In this document: piece after piece, positions 1-5,971 of the stretch | Layout: every line of letters starts with the position of its first letter | How positions within the stretch are numbered: the first letter of the stretch is position 1 | Assembly: GCA_041670885.1 (NCBI GenBank) | Contig: JBAXYJ010000086.1 | Span: 1-11,096 of the forward strand | Length of the DNA stretch: 11,096 nt | Reading direction: 5' to 3' | Source: JAJBWD01 sp041670885 | GTDB taxonomy: Bacteria > Bacillota > Clostridia > Clostridiales > Clostridiaceae | The notes under the pieces: model-generated | The model's database searches: none | Seen by the model: the letters and a program-made list of their open reading frames with translations, nothing else | Told to the model about the DNA's origin: nothing | Translations under genes and position numbers: made by a program

Positions 1-19
1 AAAATTGAATAATTTTAAA

Positions 20-48
20 AGGAGCCTTGATTTTTCACCAAGGCTCCT
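20..48. terminator. Intrinsic terminator hairpin, possibly bidirectional
   Basis: A perfect 10-bp inverted repeat, AGGAGCCTTG and CAAGGCTCCT, has a 9-nt loop at 30-38. On the minus strand it lies about 50 bp past the stop of the HepT-like gene and is followed by TTTAAAATTATTC. On the plus strand it is followed by ATAATTTTTAAG. The stem is strong and the T-tracts are imperfect on both sides. It probably ends the minus-strand gene and perhaps also a convergent gene left of the window. Confidence 0.8.
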
Positions 49-101
49 ATAATTTTTAAGCATCATATATTCTTTTATCATACCTAAATAATCGATAATT
101 T

Positions 102-506
102 TTATCCCATATATCCGATTCTTGTAATTATATTATTTTTTAATTCTTCTAATGCAATAATATATTTCCCCTGTATATTCACGCAAATTTCTTTTGCACT
201 ATTTTCACTATATAAATGAGATGTGGCATTTCTGTCCAGCAGCATATTTATCCAGAGTTTTTCATCCTTAATTATTCCTGCTGAGAATGCTTCTTTTAAT
301 ACTGTTTTGGGTGAATTAAGTCCAATTAACCCTTCTTCTTCAAACACTTCTTTTAAAGTTTTCCACGCTAGTTCAAAGGTAAACTCAAATCTTTGAATTA
401 TGCCATCCCTTAACAGTTCATTCTTTTCATTGTATTGAAGCAGTCCTTCTTTTAATTTGTCCAGTGCTTTTATAAAATTTTGTAATTTACTGCTATTTTC
501 TTTCAT
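102..506 (-). CDS. HepT/HI0074-type HEPN protein (nucleotidyltransferase substrate-binding-like)
   Basis: The 134-residue protein matches the nucleotidyltransferase substrate-binding-like family (HI0074, PF08780), whose members are about 130-145 residues, all-helical, and belong to the HEPN superfamily. Visible hallmarks are the helix QRFEFTFELAWKTLK (residues 38-52) and RNATSHLY (92-99). The latter fits the RX4HXY motif of HepT-type RNases: Arg92, His97, Tyr99. In HepT/MntA toxin-antitoxin pairs the Tyr is AMPylated by the nucleotidyltransferase. The start chosen is the ATG at 506, preceded by AAAGGTG 9 nt upstream. An in-frame ATG at 545 would add 13 residues but would run through this ribosome binding site. 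No minimal nucleotidyltransferase gene lies beside it: about 200 bp of non-coding DNA is upstream and a terminator is downstream. It could be an orphan toxin-like RNase, a solitary remnant, or a protein with a partner elsewhere. The family assignment is firm and the function uncertain. Confidence 0.85.
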   Translation of the reverse strand: MKENSSKLQNFIKALDKLKEGLLQYNEKNELLRDGIIQRFEFTFELAWKTLKEVFEEEGLIGLNSPKTVLKEAFSAGIIKDEKLWINMLLDRNATSHLYSENSAKEICVNIQGKYIIALEELKNNIITRIGYMG

Positions 507-549
507 ATATAATAACACCTTTTCTTTCAATATTAGAAAGTACAATCAA

Positions 550-555
550 ATTATA
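550..555 (-). promoter_or_regulatory. Candidate -10 box for the HepT-like gene
   Basis: On the minus strand TATAAT is a perfect -10 hexamer placed 44 bp before the chosen ATG at 506, which would give a leader of about 35-40 nt. No good -35 hexamer lies 16-18 bp further upstream. In AT-rich DNA a lone TATAAT is weak evidence. Confidence 0.35.
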
Positions 556-620
556 CATCTAATAAAGATAATTTTCTATATCATTTCCCATTTTTATGGA
601 AGACAGCAGTTGCCTGTTAT

Positions 621-635
621 ATTTTTCTGATATAT
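621..635 (+). promoter_or_regulatory. CodY-like operator candidate upstream of the leu promoter
   Basis: The 15-mer ATTTTTCTGATATAT matches the CodY consensus AATTTTCWGAAAATT at 11 of 15 positions. It ends 23 bp before the -35 box at 659. A poorer match (10 of 15) lies at 570-584. CodY represses branched-chain amino acid genes in many low-GC Gram-positives, so the location makes sense. However, the region is AT-rich and four mismatches are easily reached by chance. It overlaps the perfect palindrome TGATATATCA (628-637). Confidence 0.28.
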
Positions 636-658
636 CAAAACTATATTTATAAATACTG

Positions 659-687
659 TTGACTTATGTAAAAATAAATAGTAACAT
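659..687 (+). promoter_or_regulatory. Sigma-A-type promoter for the leu leader and operon
   Basis: A -35 box TTGACT (659-664) is separated by 17 bp from a -10-like TAACAT (682-687). Transcription would start near 693-696, about 25 nt before the first T-box stem I. The -35 matches 5 of 6 and the -10 matches 4 of 6. It is the best spaced pair in the 200 bp before the first T-box and is where a leader promoter is expected. Confidence 0.6.
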
Positions 688-717
688 ACTCACAATACTT
701 AAATTTATTAATAAACT

Positions 718-930
718 TAAAAGCTTTGATAGGACTAAGTAAACAATGTACGTTTTAAAGAGAGCGGAGGCAGCTGAAAATCCGCAGACTAAAATTGTTG
801 AAACTCACCCTGGAGCTGCTCTTCTGAAATAGCAGTAAGAAGTGCCGGCATAGCCGTTATGTAATGAAGTTATAAATATGGGTGGTACCGCGACAGTCTT
901 TCTCGCCCCAGAGATGGACTGTCTTTTTTA
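718..930 (+). promoter_or_regulatory. T-box riboswitch 1, leucine specifier (CUC)
   Basis: This is a complete T-box leader that senses uncharged tRNA-Leu and decides between termination and read-through. Stem I base: AGCTTT (722-727) pairs with GGAGCT (812-817). It is followed by the GGACTAAGTA element of the kink-turn/AGTA type (732-741). The distal hairpin is GCGGA/TCCGC (764-768/781-785) around a 12-nt loop containing GGCAGCTGAAAA. The specifier loop reads GAAACTCACC, with CTC (Leu) at 804-806. The T-box core TGGTACCGCG is at 883-892. Its UGGU would pair with ACCA, that is with discriminator A73, as in bacterial tRNA-Leu. The specifier is read by position and context; the leu genes downstream support it. 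Confidence 0.93.
892..929 (+). terminator. T-box 1 attenuator terminator
   Basis: GACAGTC (892-898) pairs with GACTGTC (917-923), followed directly by TTTTTT (924-929). The 5' arm begins at the last base of the T-box core, so antiterminator and terminator are mutually exclusive, as in standard T-box attenuation. Confidence 0.92.
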
Positions 931-968
931 TTTTAATTTTAAGACGCCCACTTCTATAGACTCTCCAT

Positions 969-982
969 GTGAACGAGTTCAC
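969..982. repeat. Short palindrome between the two T-boxes
   Basis: GTGAAC-GA-GTTCAC is a perfect 6-bp inverted repeat in the about 70-bp spacer between T-box 1 and T-box 2. As RNA it could form a 5-bp stem with a CGAG tetraloop; as DNA it has operator-like dyad symmetry. No T-tract follows it, and no regulator can be assigned. Confidence 0.4.
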
Positions 983-1000
983 TTTAAAATTTAATAATAA

Positions 1001-1231
1001 AAACTATGATAGGGATTAGTAAATAGAAATCATTTCACAGAGAATGGGAGCAGCTGAAAACCCATAAATGAAATTTATTGAATCTCACCCTGGAGTTGCT
1101 TTTCTGAAACTAGTAATAAATTTGGTCTAGGAAAATGCCGGCACAGCCGTTACAAAATGAAGCTATAAATATGGGTGGTACCGCGATAGTCTTTCTCGCC
1201 CCAGAGACAGGCTATTTTTTTTATTTTTTTT
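1001..1231 (+). promoter_or_regulatory. T-box riboswitch 2, leucine specifier (CUC)
   Basis: This second complete T-box is clearly related to the first. Stem I base: AACT (1002-1005) pairs with AGTT (1094-1097). GGGATTAGTA follows at 1012-1021. The distal hairpin ATGGG/CCCAT (1044-1048/1061-1065) encloses a loop that contains the same CAGCTGAAAA as in T-box 1. The specifier loop is GAATCTCACC, with CTC (Leu) at 1084-1086. The core TGGTACCGCG is at 1176-1185. Compared with T-box 1, the basal and distal stems differ in sequence but keep their pairing, so the copy looks maintained by selection. It carries a longer stretch between stem I and the antiterminator (1100-1137), with a CTAG/CTAG mini-hairpin. 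Confidence 0.93.
1185..1231 (+). terminator. T-box 2 attenuator terminator
   Basis: ATAGTC (1186-1191) pairs with GGCTAT (1210-1215), including one G-U pair, and is followed by a very T-rich run to about 1231. The hairpin is weaker than the T-box 1 terminator, but its T-tract is much longer. It starts at the end of the T-box core. Confidence 0.9.
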
Positions 1232-1261
1232 TATATATAGAAGATTTCAAGTGCAGAGTTT

Positions 1262-1288
1262 TTACATTCTTCTCAATGTAATTTTTTT
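1262..1288 (+). terminator. Weak terminator-like hairpin upstream of the small ORF
   Basis: TTACATT (1262-1268) and AATGTAA (1275-1281) form a perfect 7-bp stem with a CTTCTC loop, followed by TTTTTTT (1282-1288). There is only one G-C pair, so the stem is weak. It is the third hairpin-plus-T-run in series before the leu genes and has no T-box core before it. Confidence 0.4.
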
Positions 1289-1318
1289 AAAATCATGTAA
1301 TATAAAGGAGTGTTGATT

Positions 1319-1465
1319 ATGGCAGCAAAAGTTAGAAATAATGATTCCAAGGATCAGGTAAAAGAAAATATAGCAGATAAGGATTATTTTGATTACCTTA
1401 TCAGTCTGAAAAATGGCGAAGCTAACGATACAGTAGATTACATCCCCAGCTTTATATACCTTTAA
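1319..1465 (+). CDS. Small protein of 48 residues, function unknown
   Basis: This short ORF lies between the second T-box and leuA, with AAAGGAG at 1304-1310 eight nt before its ATG, as good a ribosome binding site as the leu genes have. The protein begins MAAKVRNNDSKDQ and ends VDYIPSFIYL. It is highly charged and polar at the N-terminus, with an acidic middle and an aromatic C-terminal tail. No signal peptide, membrane segment or cysteine is seen. It has only three leucines and no Leu run, so it does not look like a classical attenuator leader peptide. I do not recognise the family. It lies inside the 1248-1486 inverted repeat pair and would be controlled by both T-boxes. It might be a genuine small protein, cargo of a small element, or the truncated end of a longer protein. 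Confidence 0.5.
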   Translation: MAAKVRNNDSKDQVKENIADKDYFDYLISLKNGEANDTVDYIPSFIYL

Positions 1466-1548
1466 ATAAAGAAACTCTGCATTTTGATTTTTTTAATATT
1501 TAAACAGCATTTTTAAAATAGATATTATAAATCGAGAGGATTGATTTG

Positions 1549-3066
1549 ATGACTAAAAAGATATACATATTTGATACAACGTTAAGGGATGGAGAGCAGA
1601 CACCGGGAGTCAGCCTTAATGTAAATGAAAAGCTTGAAATTGCCAGGCAGCTTGAGAAACTTGGAGTTGATGTTATCGAAGCTGGTTTTCCAATATCATC
1701 AAATGGAGATTTTGAAGCAGTTAAGGCAATAGCTGAAAATATTAGAAAGCCCTGCATAACTGCTTTAGCCAGAGCTGTTAAGGGTGATATAGACAGAGCC
1801 TATGAAGCTGTCAAGGAAGCTCAAAAACCCAGGATTCATACCTTTATAGCTACATCTGATATTCACATGAAGTTTAAATTGAAGATGACAGAGGATGAAG
1901 TATATGAAAAAGCTGTGGAAATGACAGCCTATGCAAATTCACTCTGCGGCAGTGTTGAATTTTCTCCTGAGGATGCTTCAAGGACAAGACCTGAATTTTT
2001 ATACAGAATATTAGAAGGAGTAATAGAGGCTGGGGCTCAGGTTTTAAACATTCCGGATACTGTTGGCTACTCAACCCCTGTAGAATTTGGAAATTTAATT
2101 TCAGGAATTAAGAAAAATGTTAAAAATATAGACAAGGCAATAATCAGTGTTCACTGTCATAATGATTTAGGCTTAGCTGCGGCAAATTCACTGTCTGCCA
2201 TGGAAAATGGTGCAGAGCAGATTGAATGTACTATAAACGGACTTGGTGAAAGAGCAGGAAATGCAGCTTTAGAAGAACTGGTTATGGCAATAAATACAAG
2301 AAGAGATTATTACAAGGATATAGAACTTTCTATAAATACAGAAGAAATAGCTAGGACAAGCTTTCTTGTAAGTCATATGACAGGAATTAATATTCAGCCA
2401 AACAAGGCAATAGTCGGCGCAAATGCCTTTGCTCATGAATCCGGTATTCACCAGCATGGAGTTTTAAATAACAAAGAAACCTATGAGATTATGACTCCGG
2501 AATCTATAGGCTTAAAAAACAATCAGATGATTCTGGGGAAACATTCCGGAAGGCATGCATTTGAAGAAAGGCTGAAGGAATTTGGTTATACGAATATAAG
2601 CCAAGAAAAATTAAATGAGGCCTTTACAAAATTTAAGGAATTAGCTGATAAGAAAAAGAAGGTTTCAGACAGAGATATTGAAGTTATTGTAATGCATGAG
2701 GCCTTCAGGCGGGAAGAAAAATATAAACTGATATCTCTTCATACACTTAGCGGAAATAATACCACACCAACTGCCTCTGTAAAAATAAAAACAGATAATG
2801 CAATGGTGGAAGAGGCTGCCATTGGAGATGGTCCTGTAAATGCAGCCTTCAATGCTATAGAAAAGGCACTTAATCTTGATATCATTCTAAATGATTTCTA
2901 CATAAAAGCCGTGGGCAGCGGGAAGGATGCTTTAGGTGAAGTATCAGTGAAAATAAATTATAAGGGCAATATATACTCAGGTATCGGAATATCTACAGAC
3001 ATAATAGAGTCCAGTGCCAATGCTTACATGAATGCAATAAATAAGATTAATTTTGATGAAAATTAA
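1549..3066 (+). CDS. leuA: 2-isopropylmalate synthase
   Basis: This enzyme condenses acetyl-CoA with 2-ketoisovalerate to 2-isopropylmalate, the committed step of leucine synthesis, in the cytosol. The 505 residues match the usual length of bacterial LeuA. The N-terminal DRE-TIM barrel begins with DTTLRDGEQ (9-17). VHCHNDLGLA (201-210) carries the metal-binding histidines 202 and 204, and GLGERAGNA (231-239) completes the site. HESGIHQHG (296-304) and GKHSGRHA (330-337) mark the linker subdomains. Residues from about 380 form the C-terminal regulatory domain, with GDGPVNAAFNAI at 427-438, where leucine feedback inhibition acts in this family. The ATG at 1549 is chosen because GAGAGGA (1534-1540) lies 8 nt upstream; an adjacent TTG at 1546 is less likely. 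It is first of the four leu enzyme genes, 15 bp before leuC. Confidence 0.97.
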   Translation: MTKKIYIFDTTLRDGEQTPGVSLNVNEKLEIARQLEKLGVDVIEAGFPISSNGDFEAVKAIAENIRKPCITALARAVKGDIDRAYEAVKEAQKPRIHTFIATSDIHMKFKLKMTEDEVYEKAVEMTAYANSLCGSVEFSPEDASRTRPEFLYRILEGVIEAGAQVLNIPDTVGYSTPVEFGNLISGIKKNVKNIDKAIISVHCHNDLGLAAANSLSAMENGAEQIECTINGLGERAGNAALEELVMAINTRRDYYKDIELSINTEEIARTSFLVSHMTGINIQPNKAIVGANAFAHESGIHQHGVLNNKETYEIMTPESIGLKNNQMILGKHSGRHAFEERLKEFGYTNISQEKLNEAFTKFKELADKKKKVSDRDIEVIVMHEAFRREEKYKLISLHTLSGNNTTPTASVKIKTDNAMVEEAAIGDGPVNAAFNAIEKALNLDIILNDFYIKAVGSGKDALGEVSVKINYKGNIYSGIGISTDIIESSANAYMNAINKINFDEN

Positions 3067-3081
3067 GGAGGAGATAAGGCT

Positions 3082-4347
3082 ATGGCTATGACAATGACGC
3101 AGAAAATTCTGGCAAATGCTTCAAATAAAGCTTTTGTCAAAAGCGGAGATTTAATTGATGTAAATCTTGATTTAGTCCTTGGGAATGATATAACATCCCC
3201 GGTAGCTATAAATGAATTTAATAAAATAGGCATAAACCAGGTTTTTGATAAAAATAAAATTGCTATTGTTCCTGATCACTTTACCCCAAATAAAGACATA
3301 AAATCAGCAGAGCAGTGTAAAATCTGCCGGGAATTTGCCCGCTCCATGGAAATAGTAAACTATTTTGAAATTGGGCAGGTAGGTATTGAGCATGCACTAA
3401 TACCGGAAAAAGGTTTAGTAGTTCCCGGTGGCGTTGTAATAGGTGCAGACTCCCATACCTGTACCTATGGAGCCCTGGGTGCTTTTTCCACAGGAATTGG
3501 AAGTACTGATATGGCCGCTGGCATGGCCACCGGGAAAGCCTGGTTTAAGGTGCCGGAAGCAATTAAATTTAATCTTACAGGAAGGCTTAGTAAATATGTA
3601 TCCGGCAAAGATGTTATCCTTCATATAATAGGAATGATTGGTGTAGACGGAGCCTTATATAAATCCATGGAATTTACCGGAACCGGAATAAGTAACCTTT
3701 CCATGGATGACAGATTTACTATGGCAAATATGGCAATTGAAGCTGGAGCAAAAAACGGGATCTTCCCTGTAGATGAAAAAACATTGGAATATGTTAAAGA
3801 CCATTCATCTAAACCTTACAAAATATTTGAGGCAGACAGTGATGCTAAGTACTGTGAAATCTATAATATTGATCTAAGTTCAATAAGACCCACCGTTGCC
3901 TTTCCTCATCTTCCGGACAACACAAGGACTATTGATCAGGTAGGATACATTCCTATAGACCAGGTAGTTATAGGTTCCTGTACCAATGGCAGAATTGAGG
4001 ACCTCAGGGCTGCAGCTTCCATATTCAAAGGGAATAAGGTCCATAAAAATGTAAGGACAATAATATTTCCCGCAACTCAGAGAATTTATCTGGAGGCTAT
4101 AAAAGAAGGACTTATCGAAATATTTATTGAAGCCGGAGCTGCAGTCTCCACACCTACCTGCGGTCCCTGCCTTGGAGGTCACATGGGAGTTCTGGCAAAG
4201 GGGGAAAGATGCGTATCAACTACTAACAGAAATTTTGTAGGAAGAATGGGACACGCAGAAAGCGAAGTTTATCTTGCCAGTCCTGTAGTTGCAGCAGCAT
4301 CAGCAATTCTTGGTAAAATATCATCACCTGAGGAGGTAATAAAGTAA
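3082..4347 (+). CDS. leuC: 3-isopropylmalate dehydratase, large subunit
   Basis: This is the large subunit of the LeuCD isomerase, which converts 2-isopropylmalate to 3-isopropylmalate through dehydration and rehydration on a 4Fe-4S cluster. At 421 residues it is the shorter LeuC form of Clostridia and archaea rather than the about 466-residue enterobacterial form. The aconitase-fold cluster ligands are visible: Cys300 in VVIGSCTNGRIEDL, and Cys360 and Cys363 in TPTCGPCLGGH. GADSHTCTYGALG (121-133) is another family signature. The ATG at 3082 has AAGGAGG (3065-3071) ten nt upstream; later in-frame ATGs at 3088 and 3094 are possible, but the N-terminus MAMTMTQKIL fits the family pattern. Its TAA overlaps the leuD ATG by one base (TAATG), implying translational coupling and balanced subunits. 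The oxygen-sensitive cluster suits an anaerobe. Confidence 0.97.
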   Translation: MAMTMTQKILANASNKAFVKSGDLIDVNLDLVLGNDITSPVAINEFNKIGINQVFDKNKIAIVPDHFTPNKDIKSAEQCKICREFARSMEIVNYFEIGQVGIEHALIPEKGLVVPGGVVIGADSHTCTYGALGAFSTGIGSTDMAAGMATGKAWFKVPEAIKFNLTGRLSKYVSGKDVILHIIGMIGVDGALYKSMEFTGTGISNLSMDDRFTMANMAIEAGAKNGIFPVDEKTLEYVKDHSSKPYKIFEADSDAKYCEIYNIDLSSIRPTVAFPHLPDNTRTIDQVGYIPIDQVVIGSCTNGRIEDLRAAASIFKGNKVHKNVRTIIFPATQRIYLEAIKEGLIEIFIEAGAAVSTPTCGPCLGGHMGVLAKGERCVSTTNRNFVGRMGHAESEVYLASPVVAAASAILGKISSPEEVIK

Positions 4348-4835
4348 TGGTTGGTAAGGTTATAAAATACGGAGATAACATAGATACAGACGTTATTATT
4401 CCGGCAAGATATTTAAATACCAGTGACCCTTATGAATTATCCCTTCACTGCATGGAAGATATTGATAAGGACTTTATAAAAAAAGTGAATAAGGGGGATA
4501 TTATTGTAGGCGGAAAAAACTTTGGCTGCGGCTCTTCCAGGGAGCATGCACCAATCGCCATAAAAGCATCCGGCATTAGCCTGGTAATTGCAGAAACATT
4601 CGCCAGAATATTTTTCAGAAATTCTATAAACATCGGTCTTCCAATAATCGAATGTGCTGAAGCTGCAAAAGATATTAATGAAGGTGATGAATTAGAAATA
4701 GATACTACAAAAGGTGAAATCATAAACAAAACTCAGGAAAAATCATATCAGACTTCCCCTTTTCCTCCTTTTATGCAGGATATTATAAATGCAGGAGGTC
4801 TGATTAATAAAATAGAAAGGGAGGCAAACAAATGA
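4347..4835 (+). CDS. leuD: 3-isopropylmalate dehydratase, small subunit
   Basis: This is the swivel-domain subunit that completes the LeuCD active site. The 162 residues are typical of the short LeuD that pairs with the 420-residue LeuC. NIDTDVIIPARYL (11-23) and GGKNFGCGSSREHAP (55-69) are the family signatures; the second holds the Ser-Arg substrate-binding loop. The start overlaps the leuC stop by one base and is served by AGGAGG (4331-4336) within the end of leuC. Its own stop overlaps leuB by four bases (ATGA). Confidence 0.97.
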   Translation: MVGKVIKYGDNIDTDVIIPARYLNTSDPYELSLHCMEDIDKDFIKKVNKGDIIVGGKNFGCGSSREHAPIAIKASGISLVIAETFARIFFRNSINIGLPIIECAEAAKDINEGDELEIDTTKGEIINKTQEKSYQTSPFPPFMQDIINAGGLINKIEREANK

Positions 4836-5896
4836 ATATCGCAGTGCTTAAAGGAGATGGAATAGGTCCTGAGGTAGTAAATGAAGCCATCAAAGTGCTT
4901 AATAAGATAGGTGAAAAATATAGTCTTGAGATTGATACTAAGGAAGCATTGATAGGAGGCTCAGCCATAGATGCTGTGGGGATCCCCCTGCCTGATGAAA
5001 CAATAGATTTATGTTTAAAAAGTGATGCAGTTCTCTTAGGTGCAGTAGGCGGTCCTAAATGGGACAGCATGAAAGGCAGCTTAAGACCTGAGGCTGGGCT
5101 TCTGGGGCTTAGAAAAGCACTTCAGGTTTATGCAAACCTAAGACCTGCAATCCTCTTTAAAGAGTTAGTTTCTTCTTCTAATCTTAAAGAAGAAGTTTTA
5201 GGAATCGGCCTTAATTTACTTATAGTAAGAGAACTGATAGGCGGAGCTTACTTCGGAGAAAAAGGAAGAGAAAAAATAGAAGGAGGCTATAGAGCCTACG
5301 ATACAATTGAGTATAAATCCTCTGAAATCACAAGAATATTGAAGACCGGCTTTGAAGCTGCAGGAAAAAGAAATAAAAAGCTTACCTTAGTAGATAAAGC
5401 CAATGTACTGGAAAGTTCAAAGCTTTGGAGAGAAACAGCAAAAGAAATGTCCAAATCTTACCCAGATATTCAGCTAAACTTCATGTATGTGGACAATGCC
5501 GCTATGCAGTTAATTAATAATCCTCATCAATTTGATGTTATAGTAACTGAAAACATGTTTGGAGATATATTAAGTGATGAAGCTTCAATGCTGACCGGCT
5601 CTCTTGGGAATCTTCCCTCTGCCTCATTAGGAGATGAGAAAGCTGCTTTATATGAGCCAATTCACGGCTCTGCTCCTGATATTGCAGGGAGAAGCATGGC
5701 AAATCCGATTGGAACCATAATGAGCATAGGAATGATGCTGAAATATAGCTTTAATATGGATAAAGCAGCAGAAGATATAGAAAATGCTGTATCCAGAGTT
5801 TTAGAAAAAGGTTATAGAACTAAGGACATAATTAGTGAAGGAAAAGTACTGGTAACTACAAAAAAGATGGGAGATCTAATAGTTAATGAGATATAA
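4832..5896 (+). CDS. leuB: 3-isopropylmalate dehydrogenase
   Basis: This enzyme oxidises and decarboxylates 3-isopropylmalate with NAD+ to 2-ketoisocaproate, the last pathway-specific step before transamination to leucine. The 354 residues match the family. Visible features are the N-terminal LKGDGIGPEV (6-15); the substrate arginines in RKALQVYANLRPA (94-106) and Arg133 in LLIVREL; catalytic Tyr140 in GGAYFGE and Lys189 in VDKANVLESSKLWR; and the metal aspartates in YVDNAAMQLI (Asp221) and FGDILSDEAS (Asp245, Asp249). The NAD-binding loop is EPIHGSAPDIAGR (275-287). It starts with an ATGA overlap with leuD, with AAAGGGAGG just upstream. Gene order leuA-C-D-B is common in Clostridia. No plus-strand gene follows; the next gene converges 75 bp later. 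Confidence 0.97.
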   Translation: MNIAVLKGDGIGPEVVNEAIKVLNKIGEKYSLEIDTKEALIGGSAIDAVGIPLPDETIDLCLKSDAVLLGAVGGPKWDSMKGSLRPEAGLLGLRKALQVYANLRPAILFKELVSSSNLKEEVLGIGLNLLIVRELIGGAYFGEKGREKIEGGYRAYDTIEYKSSEITRILKTGFEAAGKRNKKLTLVDKANVLESSKLWRETAKEMSKSYPDIQLNFMYVDNAAMQLINNPHQFDVIVTENMFGDILSDEASMLTGSLGNLPSASLGDEKAALYEPIHGSAPDIAGRSMANPIGTIMSIGMMLKYSFNMDKAAEDIENAVSRVLEKGYRTKDIISEGKVLVTTKKMGDLIVNEI

Positions 5897-5947
5897 AAGC
5901 TATTTGCATATTTTCCCATGTAATAGTGAGGAGATTTATTATTCCAT

Positions 5948-5966
5948 GTTTACAATTTGTGTAAAC
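5948..5966. other. Short inverted repeat between convergent operons
   Basis: GTTTAC and GTAAAC form a 6-bp stem with the loop AATTTGT in the 75-bp gap between the leuB stop and the stop of the minus-strand membrane protein gene. Neither strand shows a T-run after it. A second palindrome, TTGTTAACAA (5978-5987), lies at the end of the minus-strand gene. I see no convincing intrinsic terminator for either operon in this gap. Confidence 0.3.
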
Positions 5967-5971
5967 TGCTG

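Larger units (their letters stand above)
1248..1486. repeat. Inverted repeat pair bracketing a small ORF (possible MITE-like element)
   Basis: Positions 1249-1263 pair with 1470-1484 over 15 contiguous positions including two G-U pairs; the core is TGCAGAGTTT (1252-1261) and AAACTCTGCA (1472-1481). The outer ends read CAA at 1248-1250 and TTTTG at 1482-1486. The pentamer GATTT stands immediately outside both ends (1243-1247, and 1486-1490 sharing the G). The interval of about 239 bp contains the third hairpin and the 48-codon ORF. This could be the terminal repeats of a small non-autonomous mobile element with a 5-bp target duplication, or a long-range RNA stem in the leader. No transposase is present. 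The pairing is seen directly; the interpretation is open. Confidence 0.45.

Noticed and set aside
559..657. Open stretch of about 31 codons on the minus strand upstream of the HepT-like gene, considered as a remnant nucleotidyltransferase
   Set aside because: It has no start codon until near its end, no GSRARG- or DxD-like motif, and overlaps the leu promoter region. It looks like chance openness.
801..809. Alternative specifier readings such as ACT (Thr) in T-box 1 or TCT (Ser) in T-box 2
   Set aside because: Only CTC is shared by both copies at the same place, and it agrees with the leucine genes downstream.
978..1010. Possible internal promoter TTCACT ... TATGAT just before T-box 2
   Set aside because: The spacing is 21 bp and the -10-like sequence is part of the stem I base of T-box 2, with an equivalent sequence in T-box 1.
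1249..1494. The long inverted repeat plus following T-run read as an intrinsic terminator
   Set aside because: A loop of about 206 nt is too long for an ordinary intrinsic terminator hairpin.
1546..1548. TTG directly before the leuA ATG as an alternative start
   Set aside because: It sits only five bases after the ribosome binding site, while the adjacent ATG at 1549 has optimal spacing and the usual codon.
1500..1757. 85-codon minus-strand open frame across the leuA start
   Set aside because: It lies antisense to the conserved catalytic N-terminus of leuA and has no ribosome binding site or recognisable motif.
3880..4182. 100-codon minus-strand open frame inside leuC
   Set aside because: It is fully antisense to the iron-sulfur region of leuC; its length is explained by codon bias of the true gene.
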